Assembly (NCBI GenBank): GCA_963695675.1 | Contig: CAVOGY010000005.1 | Coordinates: 434,001-498,000 of the forward strand | Reading direction: 5' to 3' | Origin: DASUPK01 sp963695675 | GTDB taxonomy: Bacteria > Actinomycetota > Thermoleophilia > Solirubrobacterales > 70-9 | Length of the DNA stretch: 64,000 bases | Shown here: positions 24,489 through 32,965 of the stretch, one piece after another | Layout of the letters: every line of letters begins with the position of its first letter | Position numbering within the stretch: the first letter of the stretch is position 1 | The notes under the pieces: generated by a model | Database searches by the model: none | Told to the model about the DNA's origin: nothing | Seen by the model: the letters and a program-made list of their open reading frames with translations, nothing else | Position numbers and translations under genes: made by a program

Positions 24489-25322
24489 ATGCTGACGAGA
24501 CTTCGCGAAGGCACTCCGGACGCGGCCCGTGAAGGCCGCGCCGACCACGCGACGGCGGAGGCGATCGGGGCCCCGGTCCGCATCGAGGGCCTCGCCCACT
24601 CCTTCGGCGAGCTGCGGGCGATCGAGCGGATCGATCTCGAGGCAGAGGCCGGCGAGGTGGTCGGCATCGTCGGCCCATCGGGATGCGGCAAGACGACCCT
24701 GCTCGAGCTCGTGGCAGGCCTGAGGCCGGCCGACGCGGGTCAGGTCGTCGTCGGCGCGACGACCGAGGCCCCGGAGCGCCTCGAACGCTGCGCCTACATG
24801 CCACAGCGCGACCTGCTGCTGCCCTGGCTCTCCGCGCTCGACAACGCCGGACTGGCCCTGAGGATCGCGGGGGTCCGGCGGGAGGAGGCACGGGAGCGGG
24901 CCGGCGCGCACTTCGAGCGGCTCGGCCTCCAGGGCTTCGAGCGCGCCCGGCCCGGCGAGCTCTCGGGAGGCATGCGGCAGCGTGTCGCCTTCCTCCGCAC
25001 GCTGATGGCCGGTCGCCCGGTCCTGCTGCTGGACGAGCCCTTCGCCTCGCTCGATGCGATCACCCGCGCGGAGATGCAGTCCTGGCTCGCCTCGGTGCTC
25101 GGGGACGACCGCCACACGGTCCTGCTCGTCACCCACGACGTTGAGGAGGCCCTCTATCTGTCGGATCGCGTTCTGGTGCTGACCTCGCGGCCGGCCAGGG
25201 TCGCCGACCGGATCGAGATCGCGCGGCCACGCGCACCCGATCGCGCCGCGGCGGTGACCTCACCCGAATTCACGGGCCTCCGCGAGCGCGCGCTCCGCAG
25301 CCTCACGGAGGCCGCACGATGA
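24489..25322 (+). CDS. thiZ: ABC transporter ATP-binding protein, thiamine precursor (HMP) uptake
   Basis: 277 residues. Walker A GPSGCGKTT (near 62), Q-loop YMPQRDLLLPW, signature LSGGMRQR (near 157), Walker B VLLLDEPFAS and the switch His VTHDVEE are all intact, in the pattern of nitrate/taurine/HMP-type importers. The TPP riboswitch directly upstream and the NMT1/THI5-like binding protein downstream support transport of a thiamine precursor (hydroxymethylpyrimidine or a salvage product). ATG 24489 is set by the riboswitch Shine-Dalgarno. It overlaps the permease gene by four bases (ATGA). Confidence 0.93.
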   Translation: MLTRLREGTPDAAREGRADHATAEAIGAPVRIEGLAHSFGELRAIERIDLEAEAGEVVGIVGPSGCGKTTLLELVAGLRPADAGQVVVGATTEAPERLERCAYMPQRDLLLPWLSALDNAGLALRIAGVRREEARERAGAHFERLGLQGFERARPGELSGGMRQRVAFLRTLMAGRPVLLLDEPFASLDAITRAEMQSWLASVLGDDRHTVLLVTHDVEEALYLSDRVLVLTSRPARVADRIEIARPRAPDRAAAVTSPEFTGLRERALRSLTEAAR

Positions 25323-26101
25323 GCGCGGCCCGCAGGTACCTGGCACCGCTGGCGGTGATCCTGATCCTGCTGGGGGCCTGGGAGGTCGCGGCTCAGTGGG
25401 ACTGGATCGCGAACGCCCTCAACATCCAGGACTTCCTCGTCCCGGCGCCGAGCGACATCGCGACCTCTCTCTGGGAGGACCGCTCGCTGCTCGCCGATGA
25501 CACCTGGGTCACCCTCCGCGAGGTCCTGCTCGGCTTCCTCTGCGCGCTCGCGGCCGGCCTCGGCTTCGCGATCGTCCTGCACCTCTCCGAGACCCTGCGG
25601 CGGGCCTTCTACCCCCTGCTGGTCGCCTCCCAGACGATCCCGCCGGTCGCGATCGCGCCGATTCTGGTCGTCTGGTTCGGCTTCGGCCTCGGCCCCAAGG
25701 TGCTGCTGATTGCGCTCGTCTGCTTCTTCCCCGTCACGGTCAACACACTCGACGGCCTGCGCTCGGTCGATCCGCAGCTGATCACGATGATGCGGACCCT
25801 CGGCGCCGGGCGCCGACAGATCCTGACTCGGGTGGAGCTGCCCTCGGCACTGCCCTTCTTCTTCAGCGGCACCAAGATCGCGATCGCCGTCGCGGTGATC
25901 GGGGCGGTCTTCGCCGAGTGGGCGGGGGCGAGCTCCGGCCTCGGCCACCAGATCCTGATCGCGTCCAGCAACCTGCTGACCGCCCGGATGTTCGCCGCCA
26001 TCACGCTGCTCTCGGTGATGGCGATCGTCCTCTTCGCGCTGGTCTCCTTGATCGAGCGCAAGGTCGTCACCTGGGACAGCCGCGGGGTGACACGGGCGTG
26101 A
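25319..26101 (+). CDS. thiX: ABC transporter permease, thiamine precursor uptake
   Basis: 260 residues, about six membrane helices, with the BPD_transp_1 loop seen as LRSVDPQLITMMRTLGAGRR followed by VELPSALPFFFSGTKIA (the EAA motif that meets the ATPase). This is the single inner-membrane component of a taurine/nitrate/HMP-type importer, working as a dimer. The ATG overlaps the ATPase stop by four bases, and its TGA overlaps the next GTG by four bases, so the three genes are translationally coupled. Confidence 0.93.
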   Translation: MSAARRYLAPLAVILILLGAWEVAAQWDWIANALNIQDFLVPAPSDIATSLWEDRSLLADDTWVTLREVLLGFLCALAAGLGFAIVLHLSETLRRAFYPLLVASQTIPPVAIAPILVVWFGFGLGPKVLLIALVCFFPVTVNTLDGLRSVDPQLITMMRTLGAGRRQILTRVELPSALPFFFSGTKIAIAVAVIGAVFAEWAGASSGLGHQILIASSNLLTARMFAAITLLSVMAIVLFALVSLIERKVVTWDSRGVTRA

Positions 26102-27117
26102 GACGGCGATCGCGACTCACGCGCCTGGCCGCGGCGTTTTCGCTGGCGGTGATACTCGCGCTGGGCCTGACCGCCTGCGGCGGGGACGGCGACGCGACGA
26201 CCGGCTCGGCCGGCAACCCACAGCCGTTCACGCTCGATCTCGACTGGTACGTGAACCCCGACCACGCCGGGATCTACACCGCGATCGACCGCGGCTTCTT
26301 CCGGCAGGCGGGCCTCGACGTCAAGCCGCAGGTGCCCTCCGATCCCTCCGCGCCGATCAAGGAGGTCGCCGCCGGACGGGCGGACCTGGCGATCTCGTAC
26401 GAGCCCGAGGTGCTGCTCGCCGCGGAGCGGGGCCTCGACGTGGAGGCCGTGGGGGCCGTCGCCGGATCCCCGCTCACCTCGCTGATCTCGCTGCCCGAAG
26501 GGGGGATCGGCTCGGCTGCCGACCTCGACGGCAAGACGGTCGGGACGGCCGGCATCCCCTACCAGAGCGACTACCTCGAGACGATCCTCCAGGAGGCCGG
26601 TCTGTCGCCGTCGTCCGCCGAGGAAGTCAACGTCGGTCTCAACCTGCTGCCCGCGCTGATCGGCGGCCGGGTGGACGCAATCCTGGGCGGCTTCCGCAAC
26701 ATCGAGGGCGTGGACCTGCGCCTGCGCGGCCTCGACCCGCGGATCATCCCGGTCGACCGGCTCGGCGTCCCGACCTACGACGAGCTCGTGCTGGTCGCGC
26801 GCAGGTCGACGGTCGAGGACCATCCCGAGGCGATTCGGGCCTTCATCGAGGCGCTCGCGCGTGGCACGGCCTACGCCAGGGCGCATCCGCAGGAGGCGGC
26901 CAACGCGGTTATCTCCGCCGGCAAGGGCCTTGATCCGATGCAGACGCGGGCCGAGGTCGCGGCGACGCTGCCGCTCCTGGCGCCGCCGCAGGGAAAGCCG
27001 TACGGATACCTGGACCCGAACGCCTGGCGGGCCTACGGCGAGTGGATGGCCGCGCACGACCTGATCTCCCAGGCGCCCCCGACCGATCAGGTGCTCACGG
27101 ACGAGCTGCTGCCCTGA
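26098..27117 (+). CDS. thiY: Thiamine precursor ABC transporter substrate-binding lipoprotein (NMT1/THI5-like)
   Basis: 339 residues from GTG 26098. The signal ends in a lipobox (LGLTAC), so it is a lipoprotein. The mature part begins LDLDWYVNPDHAGIYTAIDR, the standard start of the NMT1/THI5-like family that binds formylaminopyrimidine or HMP, and continues with EVAAGRADLAISYEPEVLLA and the hinge GTAGIPYQSDYL. Together with the TPP riboswitch, uptake of a thiamine pyrimidine precursor is well supported. The exact ligand is not shown. It overlaps the permease by four bases. Confidence 0.92.
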   Translation: MRRRSRLTRLAAAFSLAVILALGLTACGGDGDATTGSAGNPQPFTLDLDWYVNPDHAGIYTAIDRGFFRQAGLDVKPQVPSDPSAPIKEVAAGRADLAISYEPEVLLAAERGLDVEAVGAVAGSPLTSLISLPEGGIGSAADLDGKTVGTAGIPYQSDYLETILQEAGLSPSSAEEVNVGLNLLPALIGGRVDAILGGFRNIEGVDLRLRGLDPRIIPVDRLGVPTYDELVLVARRSTVEDHPEAIRAFIEALARGTAYARAHPQEAANAVISAGKGLDPMQTRAEVAATLPLLAPPQGKPYGYLDPNAWRAYGEWMAAHDLISQAPPTDQVLTDELLP

Positions 27118-27135
27118 GGCCCGGGTGCCTCGGCC

Positions 27136-27774
27136 TCAGCGCCGCTGCCGGCGACGGTACTCGCGGGCCTTGGAGCGCGACCCGCAGATGGACATCGAGC
27201 ACCAGTGGCCGCTCTGGTTGCGGCTGTGGTCGTAGAACGCCCAGCCGCAATGAACGCCGCGACAAGCCTTGAGGCGCGACCAGCTTCCATCGATCTGAGC
27301 CACGGCGACGATGCTCGCGAGCGAGCCCAGGGCGGCGTCGAGGTCCCGTCCTCTGGAGGTAAGCTCGGGCCCGGCGTCAGCGTCGAAGCGGACCGCGAGC
27401 GCCGTGGGGCCAAGGGCGCGGTTGAGCCGCTCGATCGCCGCCTCGTCCAGCGTCGCGCCGTTGTTGACGAAAAGCAGGGCGCGCAGCCCCTCGCGGACGT
27501 CCAGCGCACGTTTCAGATCCGCCGTTGTGAGCTTCGTGCCGGATCCGAGCAAGCGACGTTCGGAGAGCCACGCCGCGAGCTCCCGGGGGCTCCGAAGCTC
27601 TTCCTCACCATCGTGATCCAGGTCCCAGCTGGTGTTGACGAACGACTGAATGAGCCCGAGGTCCCCCGGTGCGGGCGCCCTGTCTCCAGGTTGGCGCTCG
27701 ACGGAGCGCGGATTCGAAGGTGGAGTGGCCTTGGTCACGACGTCGCCCGGGAGTCTAGCGTGCGTCACCATCAA
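27136..27774 (-). CDS. CGNR zinc finger protein (ABATE-type stress regulator)
   Basis: 212 residues. The N-terminal region with LGLIQSFVNTSWDLDHDG is the ABATE/putative stress-responsive domain, and the C-terminus is the CGNR zinc finger: ACRGVHCGWAFYDHSRNQSG, then WCSMSICGSRSKAREYRRR. The fourth Cys pair is C-S-M-S-I-C; the signature CGNR reads CGSR. Such proteins bind DNA and act as stress regulators. ATG 27774 is used; GTG 27738 is an alternative. It converges with thiY and diverges from the truncated sigma factor gene. Confidence 0.87.
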   Translation of the reverse strand: MMVTHARLPGDVVTKATPPSNPRSVERQPGDRAPAPGDLGLIQSFVNTSWDLDHDGEEELRSPRELAAWLSERRLLGSGTKLTTADLKRALDVREGLRALLFVNNGATLDEAAIERLNRALGPTALAVRFDADAGPELTSRGRDLDAALGSLASIVAVAQIDGSWSRLKACRGVHCGWAFYDHSRNQSGHWCSMSICGSRSKAREYRRRQRR

Positions 27775-27814
27775 AAGGCATATACCGGTGACGCTGTGTT
27801 ACGGTGGCCATTCG

Positions 27815-28501
27815 TTGTCAAAGCAGTGGACAAACGCACGCGCACGACGAGGGATCGAGCACGAGTACGCGCAGTTGGTCGAGCGCCACAGAGACGAGTT
27901 CCACGCCCACTCCCGCCGCATCCTGCACTCGCCGGAGGACGCGGAGGACGCCCTCCAGGAGGCGCTGGTCAGGGGCTGGAGAGCACTGCCAAGGTTCGAG
28001 GGCCGAAGCTCGCTGCGGAGCTGGCTCTACCGGATCGTCACCAACACCTCATTGGATGAGGTCCACCGCCGTCCGAAACGGGTCGTGCCGATCGACCTGA
28101 ACGGCGGGATCCCGGAGGAGCACGGGCACGTGCAGGCGACGGGTCCGGCGACCGAGGGGCGCTATCTCACGCGCGAGGAATTCGAGCGCGCCCTGATCGT
28201 CGCAATGCGCCTGCTCCCGCCGACCCAGCGGGCGGTCCTCATCCTCCGCGAGGCGCTCGGGTTCTCCGCGCGCGAGACCGCTGTAAGGCTCGACACCAGC
28301 GTGGCGGCGGCGAACAGCTGCCTGCAGCGCGCCCGCGCGAGGCTGGAGGCGTTGGACGATCGCCTGAGCGAGGAGACGGCGCGCTCGCTCGCGGACAGCC
28401 GACTGCGGGAGCGGGTCGAGCGTCACGCGGAGGCCTGGGAGCGCCAGGACGTCGACCGCCTGGTCGGCATGCTGGCCGAGGAGGCAGGCGCTCGCGCCTA
28501 G
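27815..28501 (+). CDS. ECF sigma factor, C-terminally truncated
   Basis: 228 residues from TTG 27815. Region 2 is clear (RDEFHAHSRRILHSPEDAED, GRSSLRSWLYRIVTNTSLDE) and so is region 4 (LPPTQRAVLILREALGFSAR and SVAAANSCLQRARARLE). The family this belongs to (SigG/ECF56-like) normally carries a SnoaL-like domain of ~110 residues after region 4. Here it stops about 20 residues in, at AWERQDVDRLVGMLAEEA, and no other frame after 28501 restores it. The stop lies in a GC-rich hairpin. The domain's loss might make the sigma factor unregulated or dead. Start is uncertain (GTG 27788 is possible). Confidence 0.8.
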   Translation: MSKQWTNARARRGIEHEYAQLVERHRDEFHAHSRRILHSPEDAEDALQEALVRGWRALPRFEGRSSLRSWLYRIVTNTSLDEVHRRPKRVVPIDLNGGIPEEHGHVQATGPATEGRYLTREEFERALIVAMRLLPPTQRAVLILREALGFSARETAVRLDTSVAAANSCLQRARARLEALDDRLSEETARSLADSRLRERVERHAEAWERQDVDRLVGMLAEEAGARA

Positions 28502-28525
28502 CGCACCGGCGCCTTGGCGAGCGCC
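28487..28525 (+). terminator. Hairpin at the end of the truncated sigma gene
   Basis: GGCGCTCGC and GCGAGCGCC make a perfect 9-base stem with a 21-base loop, spanning the stop codon of the sigma factor gene. It could be a terminator; there is no U tract. Confidence 0.45.
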
Positions 28526-28561
28526 GGCAGGACCTTGCTAACGCCGAGCCGTCCCGCGACG

Positions 28562-29524
28562 CTAGGCCGCGAGCCGCGCCGGCGGTCCCGCTCCCATCGC
28601 CTTGTGCCAGCCGACCAGCGCGTAGGCGCCGGCCAGGCCGCGGAAGGGCGCGTAGGGCGCGAAGTACTCGTCGACCTCCTCGACGGTGGCGCGGCGACCG
28701 AGGCCCGCCAGGTGGCCCACCAGCTTGACGTAGGCGAGATCGCCGGCCGGCAGCGAGTCGGGATCGCCGCGGCCCGCCAACCCGAGGCATTGGACCGTCC
28801 ACGGCCCGATCTCGCTGATTTGAAGCAGGCGGCGATCGCAGCTCGGGTCGTCGAGGCGGGCGCGTCCCCCGGCGACCTCGCGGGCGCAGCGCACCAAGGC
28901 CACGGAGCGGCCCTGGCTGAGGTCCATGGAGGCGAGCTCCGCGGGCGCCCGCCCGGCGATCACCGCGGCCGAGGGGACGTCGCGCAGAGGCCAGACGCCG
29001 CGGCGCTTCGGCGTCGGATCGTCCGGCGGCAGGTGGCTCGGGGCCCAGCGGCGGACGATGCGGCGCTGGATCGCTGCTGCGCGGGAGCTCTCGATCAGCT
29101 GCTTCGTGATCGCCCAGCAGAGCGCCTCCCACGGCCAGGGCCGGCGCCGCGGGCGCACCCAGGGCTTGTGGTGGATCGTCGGGCCCAGCAACGGGTCCCG
29201 CTTGAAGGCCTGGAAGAACTCACCCATGTCATCCTCGACCGCCAGCGAGAACCGTGTTCGATCGATCGCGAGGGCGAGCTCGCCCTCGCCGGCAGGCGGC
29301 GTCTCCTCCGGCGGCGGGGCGCCCACCACCGCGATCGGATGCTCCACGAGCGCCGGGTCGACGGACTCGGCCCGGACATGGACATAGCCCTCCCGGGTGC
29401 GCCAGCTCCTCACCCGGACCGGGGAGTGACCGACGTGCAGCAGTCGCTCGAGGACGTTCCCTCGCACGCGCACCACCCCGTCGCCGCCGCTCCCCCGAGG
29501 CAGGCGGTAGGGCCAGCGGGGCAT
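28562..29524 (-). CDS. DNA-3-methyladenine glycosylase II-like (AlkA family)
   Basis: About 320 residues. The region PWPWEALCWAITKQLIESSR is the AlkA helix-hairpin-helix start, with the hairpin ISEIGPWTVQCLGLAGRGD and the catalytic Asp most likely in PAGDLAYVK. It should cut alkylated bases (3-methyladenine and others) from DNA in base excision repair. The ATG at 29524 is chosen because GAGGAG lies six bases upstream; the longest frame starts nine codons earlier at GTG 29551. It is divergent from nothing nearby and follows the small membrane-anchored gene on the same strand. Confidence 0.9.
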   Translation of the reverse strand: MPRWPYRLPRGSGGDGVVRVRGNVLERLLHVGHSPVRVRSWRTREGYVHVRAESVDPALVEHPIAVVGAPPPEETPPAGEGELALAIDRTRFSLAVEDDMGEFFQAFKRDPLLGPTIHHKPWVRPRRRPWPWEALCWAITKQLIESSRAAAIQRRIVRRWAPSHLPPDDPTPKRRGVWPLRDVPSAAVIAGRAPAELASMDLSQGRSVALVRCAREVAGGRARLDDPSCDRRLLQISEIGPWTVQCLGLAGRGDPDSLPAGDLAYVKLVGHLAGLGRRATVEEVDEYFAPYAPFRGLAGAYALVGWHKAMGAGPPARLAA

Positions 29525-29565
29525 CACCCGCTCCTCGATGACAGGCGACACCGTCAGTGGCGCCG

Positions 29566-29856
29566 CTAGCGCCCGAGTATGTGCACGTCGACCAGGAAGC
29601 TGCGGCTGGCGACGACCTTCTCCCGCCGCCGGAAGAGCCCCCGCCGGGGCGGCCGCCTCGGAGCCCGAGAGGCACGGGCCACCGCGATCACGGCGACACC
29701 GGCGGCGGCTCCGGCCGTGGCGGCCACCGCGAGCGGCCCGACCTCCCGGCCCCAGATCTCGATCGTGCGGCCCTGCGCGCGGACGGGCAGCGGCCTGACC
29801 GGGCCCGCCTCGATCAGCTCCTCGCTCCTCTCCATCGGCTCGGCCATCTGTCGCAT
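29566..29856 (-). CDS. Hypothetical protein with one membrane segment
   Basis: 96 residues. An acidic N-terminus (MERSEELIEAGP) and a strand-like stretch (RTIEIWGREVGP) lead into one Ala-rich hydrophobic segment (LAVAATAGAAAGVAVIAVA), then a very basic tail (RAPRRPPRRGLFRRREK) that ends in SFLVDVHILGR. It is not recognised. The ATG at 29856 or 29847 may be the start. It lies 41 bases upstream of the glycosylase gene on the same strand. Confidence 0.55.
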   Translation of the reverse strand: MRQMAEPMERSEELIEAGPVRPLPVRAQGRTIEIWGREVGPLAVAATAGAAAGVAVIAVARASRAPRRPPRRGLFRRREKVVASRSFLVDVHILGR

Positions 29857-29918
29857 CCTAAGGGTCCGTCAAGACCCTTCCGTTTTCGCCCGGCACGCTC
29901 TGGGAAGATCAAGGGCCG

Positions 29919-30368
29919 ATGCCCGACGTGGAGCTGACCAGCACCGTCTTCGAGCAGGGGCAGCCGATCCCCGAGAAGCACAGCTGCGAGGGAGACGACG
30001 TCTCCCCGCCGCTGGCCTGGGGCTCGCTCCCGGAGGGCACCCGCTCGCTCGCCCTGATCGTCCACGACCCGGATGCCCCGTCCGGGGACTTCACCCACTG
30101 GGTCGGCTGGAACATCGACCCGGAGGCGGGCGGCCTCGAGGAGGGCGCCCACGCGCCGGGCGAGGGCACCAACGGCTTCGGCGAGACCGGCTATGACGGC
30201 CCGTGCCCGCCCGCGGGCCACGGAGCCCATCGCTACGTTCACGAGCTATTCGCGCTCGATACGGAGCTCGACCTGGAGCCCGGAGCCAGCCGCGAGCAGC
30301 TTGAGGATGCGATGGACGGTCACGTGCTCGGCGGAGCCGAGCTTGTCGGCACCTACGAACGAGCCTAG
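29919..30368 (+). CDS. YbhB/YbcL (PEBP) family protein
   Basis: 149 residues matching the phosphatidylethanolamine-binding/Raf kinase inhibitor-like family: HSCEGDDVSPPLAWG, the signature SLALIVHDPDAPSGDFTHWV, GFGETGYDGPCPPAGHGAHR and FALDTELDLEPGAS. The anion-binding pocket residues (DPDAP, HW, GxxGYxGPCPP, GxHRY) are all there. The physiological ligand of bacterial members is unknown. The stop overlaps the end of the convergent GNAT-like gene by four bases. Confidence 0.93.
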   Translation: MPDVELTSTVFEQGQPIPEKHSCEGDDVSPPLAWGSLPEGTRSLALIVHDPDAPSGDFTHWVGWNIDPEAGGLEEGAHAPGEGTNGFGETGYDGPCPPAGHGAHRYVHELFALDTELDLEPGASREQLEDAMDGHVLGGAELVGTYERA

Positions 30369-31486
30369 AGCGCCTTCTCGTAGAGCCGGTAGCGCTTCAC
30401 GATCTTGCCGCCCATCCCCTCCATGGCGCGGTTCATCGGCTCGTTCGTCTCCAGGATCCAGCCCTGGTCGCCGGCCTTCTGGGGGGTCACCATCGCCGTC
30501 TCGACATGCCGGACGTAGAAGCGGGCGGCGATCCCGGTGTGCTGGTACTCGGGCTTGACCCCGAGAGCGAAGACCCTCACCCGGTCGATCTTGCGCTTGC
30601 CGAGCAGAAAACGCAACCAGCCGAAGGGAAGCAGCCGGCCGTTCATCTTCTTCGTCACCTGGTTGATGTCCGGGAGGGTGAGCGCCGCGCCCAGGGTTTC
30701 GCCGTCGCGCTCCGCGACGAAGGTCCAACGCGGGTCGAGGATCTGCTTCAGGTTCTGCGCCTGGAACCGGACCTCCTCCTCCGTGACCGGGACGAAGCCC
30801 CAGTTCTTCTCCCAGGCGGAGTTGTAGACCTCCATGAAGCGCCCGATTTCCTCCTCGAGGTCGCGCTTGATCATGTTGCGGACCGTGATCCCATGCTCGC
30901 TCTCCACCTTGTCCGCGACCGCGTGGATCGCGTCGTGGAAGCGGTCGCCCTGCTTCAGCCCGCCTAGCTCGAGCCACCACATCAGCAGGTCCATCGTCTT
31001 GCCATAGCCGAGCGCCTCGAGCCGCTCGCGGTAGTAGGGCGGATGCCACGGCTCGAGGATCATCGGATGGCGGTCATAGCCCTCGACCAGGAGGCCGCAT
31101 TCATCGTTGGTCGTGAAGTCCATGGGGCCGATCAGCCTCTGCCTCCCCCGGTCGCGTACCCACGCTTCCGCGGCCCCGAGCAGCGCCGCGAAGACCTCGG
31201 GGTCGTCCTCGGCCTCGATGAAGCCGAATTGTCCGTCGCTTCCTCCCTGGAACTCGTCCCAGCGTCGGTCGATCTGTGCCGTGATCCGCCCCACCGGCTC
31301 GCCATCCCGCCAGGCGAGGAAGTACTCCGCCTCGGCGTGGTCGAAGTACGGGTTCTTCTCCTTGTTCAGGAACTGACGCCGCTCGAAGATCAGCGGCGGC
31401 ACCCACGGAGTGCCCTGGTGAAGCCGGAAGGGCAGCTTGATGAACCTGTTGAGCTCGCGGCGACCCTGCACGGGTCGTACCTGCAC
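30365..31486 (-). CDS. GNAT-fold acyltransferase-like protein
   Basis: About 373 residues. The sequence RRELNRFIKLPFRLHQGTPW, FLNKEKNPYFDHAEAEYFLA and IGPMDFTTNDECGLLVEGYD places it in a family of large GNAT-like proteins in bacteria; the second half (AALTLPDINQVTKKMNGRLL, RVFALGVKPEYQHTGIAARF) has the acyl-CoA-binding GNAT core. Function is not known. It lies divergent from an alpha-oxoamine synthase, an arrangement that recalls bacterial sphingolipid genes, where a GNAT-type enzyme acylates the long-chain base. GTG 31486 is used as start, but GTG 31498 or further upstream is possible; leader copy D lies in this leader. Confidence 0.82.
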   Translation of the reverse strand: MQVRPVQGRRELNRFIKLPFRLHQGTPWVPPLIFERRQFLNKEKNPYFDHAEAEYFLAWRDGEPVGRITAQIDRRWDEFQGGSDGQFGFIEAEDDPEVFAALLGAAEAWVRDRGRQRLIGPMDFTTNDECGLLVEGYDRHPMILEPWHPPYYRERLEALGYGKTMDLLMWWLELGGLKQGDRFHDAIHAVADKVESEHGITVRNMIKRDLEEEIGRFMEVYNSAWEKNWGFVPVTEEEVRFQAQNLKQILDPRWTFVAERDGETLGAALTLPDINQVTKKMNGRLLPFGWLRFLLGKRKIDRVRVFALGVKPEYQHTGIAARFYVRHVETAMVTPQKAGDQGWILETNEPMNRAMEGMGGKIVKRYRLYEKAL

Positions 31487-31535
31487 TGGGCCTGGCACGG
31501 CTGCGGAACGGTACAAGGTGCGAGACTTCCAGGGG

Positions 31536-32822
31536 ATGTCTGACTCCCCGGTCAAACGGGTCGGGCCGGCGCGCGCCCTCGCATCTCCGGTGGACGTCTT
31601 CGAGAAGGCCCGTACGCACGACCGGGCCGAGCAGCTCGAAGCCGCCAAGCAGGGCGATCTCCTCCCTTATTTCCGAATCCTCGAATCCCAGGCCGGGCCG
31701 GTGGTCGAGATGGAGGGCCGCGAGACGATCATGCTCGGCTCCAACAACTACCTGGGGCTGACCACCGACGAGCGCGTCAAGCAAGCCGGCCGTGACGCCC
31801 TCGAGCAGTACGGGACGGGAGTGACGGGATCCCGCCTCCTCAATGGAACCACGCCCATGCACGTCGAGCTGGAGCGCGAGCTCGCCGACTGGATGGGCAC
31901 CGAGGACGTGATCGTCTACACGACCGGCTACCAGTCGAATCTGGGGGCGATCAGCGCGATCCTGGAGCCCCGCGACACCGTGATCTGCGACGCCGGCGAC
32001 CACGCATCGATCCTCGATGGCTGCAAGCTCTCCGGCGCCCGGTTGCGGCCCTTCCGCCACAACCGGATGGACAAGCTGGAGACGATGCTGGAGAGGGCGG
32101 CCGCCGATCAAAGCGGCGCCCTGGTGGTGGTCGACGGGGTCTTCTCAATGGAGGGTGACGTCTGCAACCTCCCCCCGATCGTCGAGCTCTGCCGCCGCCA
32201 CGGCGCCCGCCTGATGGTCGACGAGGCGCATGGCGTCGGGGTCCTCGGCAAGCGCGGGACGGGCGCCTGCGAGCTGTTCGGCCTCGAGGACGAAGTCGAC
32301 CTGCGCATGGGGACCTTCTCGAAGAGCCTCGCCTCCTGTGGAGGCTTCATCGCCGGCTCAGAGGAGGTGATCGAGTACCTGCGGATCGCCTCCCGCTCCT
32401 TCATCTTCAGCGCCTCGGCCGTGCCTGCGGCCGTCGGCGCCGCCCTGGGCGCCCTGCGGATCATCCGCTCCGAGGGCCCCGAGCTGATGGCCAGGCTGCT
32501 CGACAACTCCTCCTACCTGCGCCAGGGATTCCGTGACCTCGGGCTCCGAGTGGTTGAGCCGGGGACACTCCCCGACGGCAGCGAGGCGACGACCCCGGTC
32601 GTCCCGGTGGTCGTCGGCGAGGACTGGCAGGCGGTGATGCTCTGGAAAGCGCTCTTCGCGGCCGGCGTCTACACCAACGTCGCAATCCACCCGGCGGTCC
32701 CGCCGGGCGGCGCGCTGCTCCGGACCAGTCTGATGGCGACGCACGAGCGCGAGCACCTCGACCGGGCGCTCGAGATCTTCGCCGAGGTCAGGAGCAGCTT
32801 CCCGGACCTTCCGACGGGCTAG
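31536..32822 (+). CDS. Alpha-oxoamine synthase (PLP-dependent; KBL/serine palmitoyltransferase-like)
   Basis: 428 residues, aminotransferase class I/II fold. The N-terminus has ILESQAGPVVEMEGRETIML and GSNNYLGLT, and the middle has TGVTGSRLLNGTTPMHVELE. The PLP site is complete: DEAHGVGVLG with the Asp, and the Schiff-base Lys K263 in FSKSLASCGG. The family joins an amino acid to an acyl-CoA with loss of CO2, giving KBL (glycine + acetyl-CoA), 8-amino-7-oxononanoate synthase, ALA synthase or serine palmitoyltransferase. Which one cannot be decided by eye. ATG 31536 follows AGGGG. Divergent GNAT-like gene may be a partner. Confidence 0.9.
   Translation: MSDSPVKRVGPARALASPVDVFEKARTHDRAEQLEAAKQGDLLPYFRILESQAGPVVEMEGRETIMLGSNNYLGLTTDERVKQAGRDALEQYGTGVTGSRLLNGTTPMHVELERELADWMGTEDVIVYTTGYQSNLGAISAILEPRDTVICDAGDHASILDGCKLSGARLRPFRHNRMDKLETMLERAAADQSGALVVVDGVFSMEGDVCNLPPIVELCRRHGARLMVDEAHGVGVLGKRGTGACELFGLEDEVDLRMGTFSKSLASCGGFIAGSEEVIEYLRIASRSFIFSASAVPAAVGAALGALRIIRSEGPELMARLLDNSSYLRQGFRDLGLRVVEPGTLPDGSEATTPVVPVVVGEDWQAVMLWKALFAAGVYTNVAIHPAVPPGGALLRTSLMATHEREHLDRALEIFAEVRSSFPDLPTG
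31559..31585 (-). promoter_or_regulatory. Repeated 5'-leader element, copy D (short form)
   Basis: A 27-base minus-strand element beginning GATGCGAGGGCGCGCG and ending GACC, followed by CGTTTGA. It lies 73 bases upstream of the assigned start of the GNAT-like gene, inside the 5' end of the divergent synthase gene. It shares the GATGCGAGGG start and the ACCCGT end with copies A-C but has a short GC-rich middle, and is most like copy E. Confidence 0.45.
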
Positions 32823-32836
32823 CCAGCGAACCGAAA

Positions 32837-32869
32837 CCGATCCGCCGGCAGTTTCGCCGGCTCGATCGG
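32837..32869 (+). terminator. Terminator hairpin after the alpha-oxoamine synthase gene
   Basis: CCGATC-C-GCCGGC, a six-base loop AGTTTC, then GCCGGC-TC-GATCGG: two six-base-pair stems split by a small internal mismatch. It lies 15 bases after the stop. No U tract. Confidence 0.65.
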
Positions 32870-32965
32870 AGGGTAAGAAGTCGAGTTGCTCGACGGTCGC
32901 GACGGAGAGGCGATCGCCGCCCGACAAAAGATCTGCTCTTAGCGAACGGGATGATTTTTTAGGTG

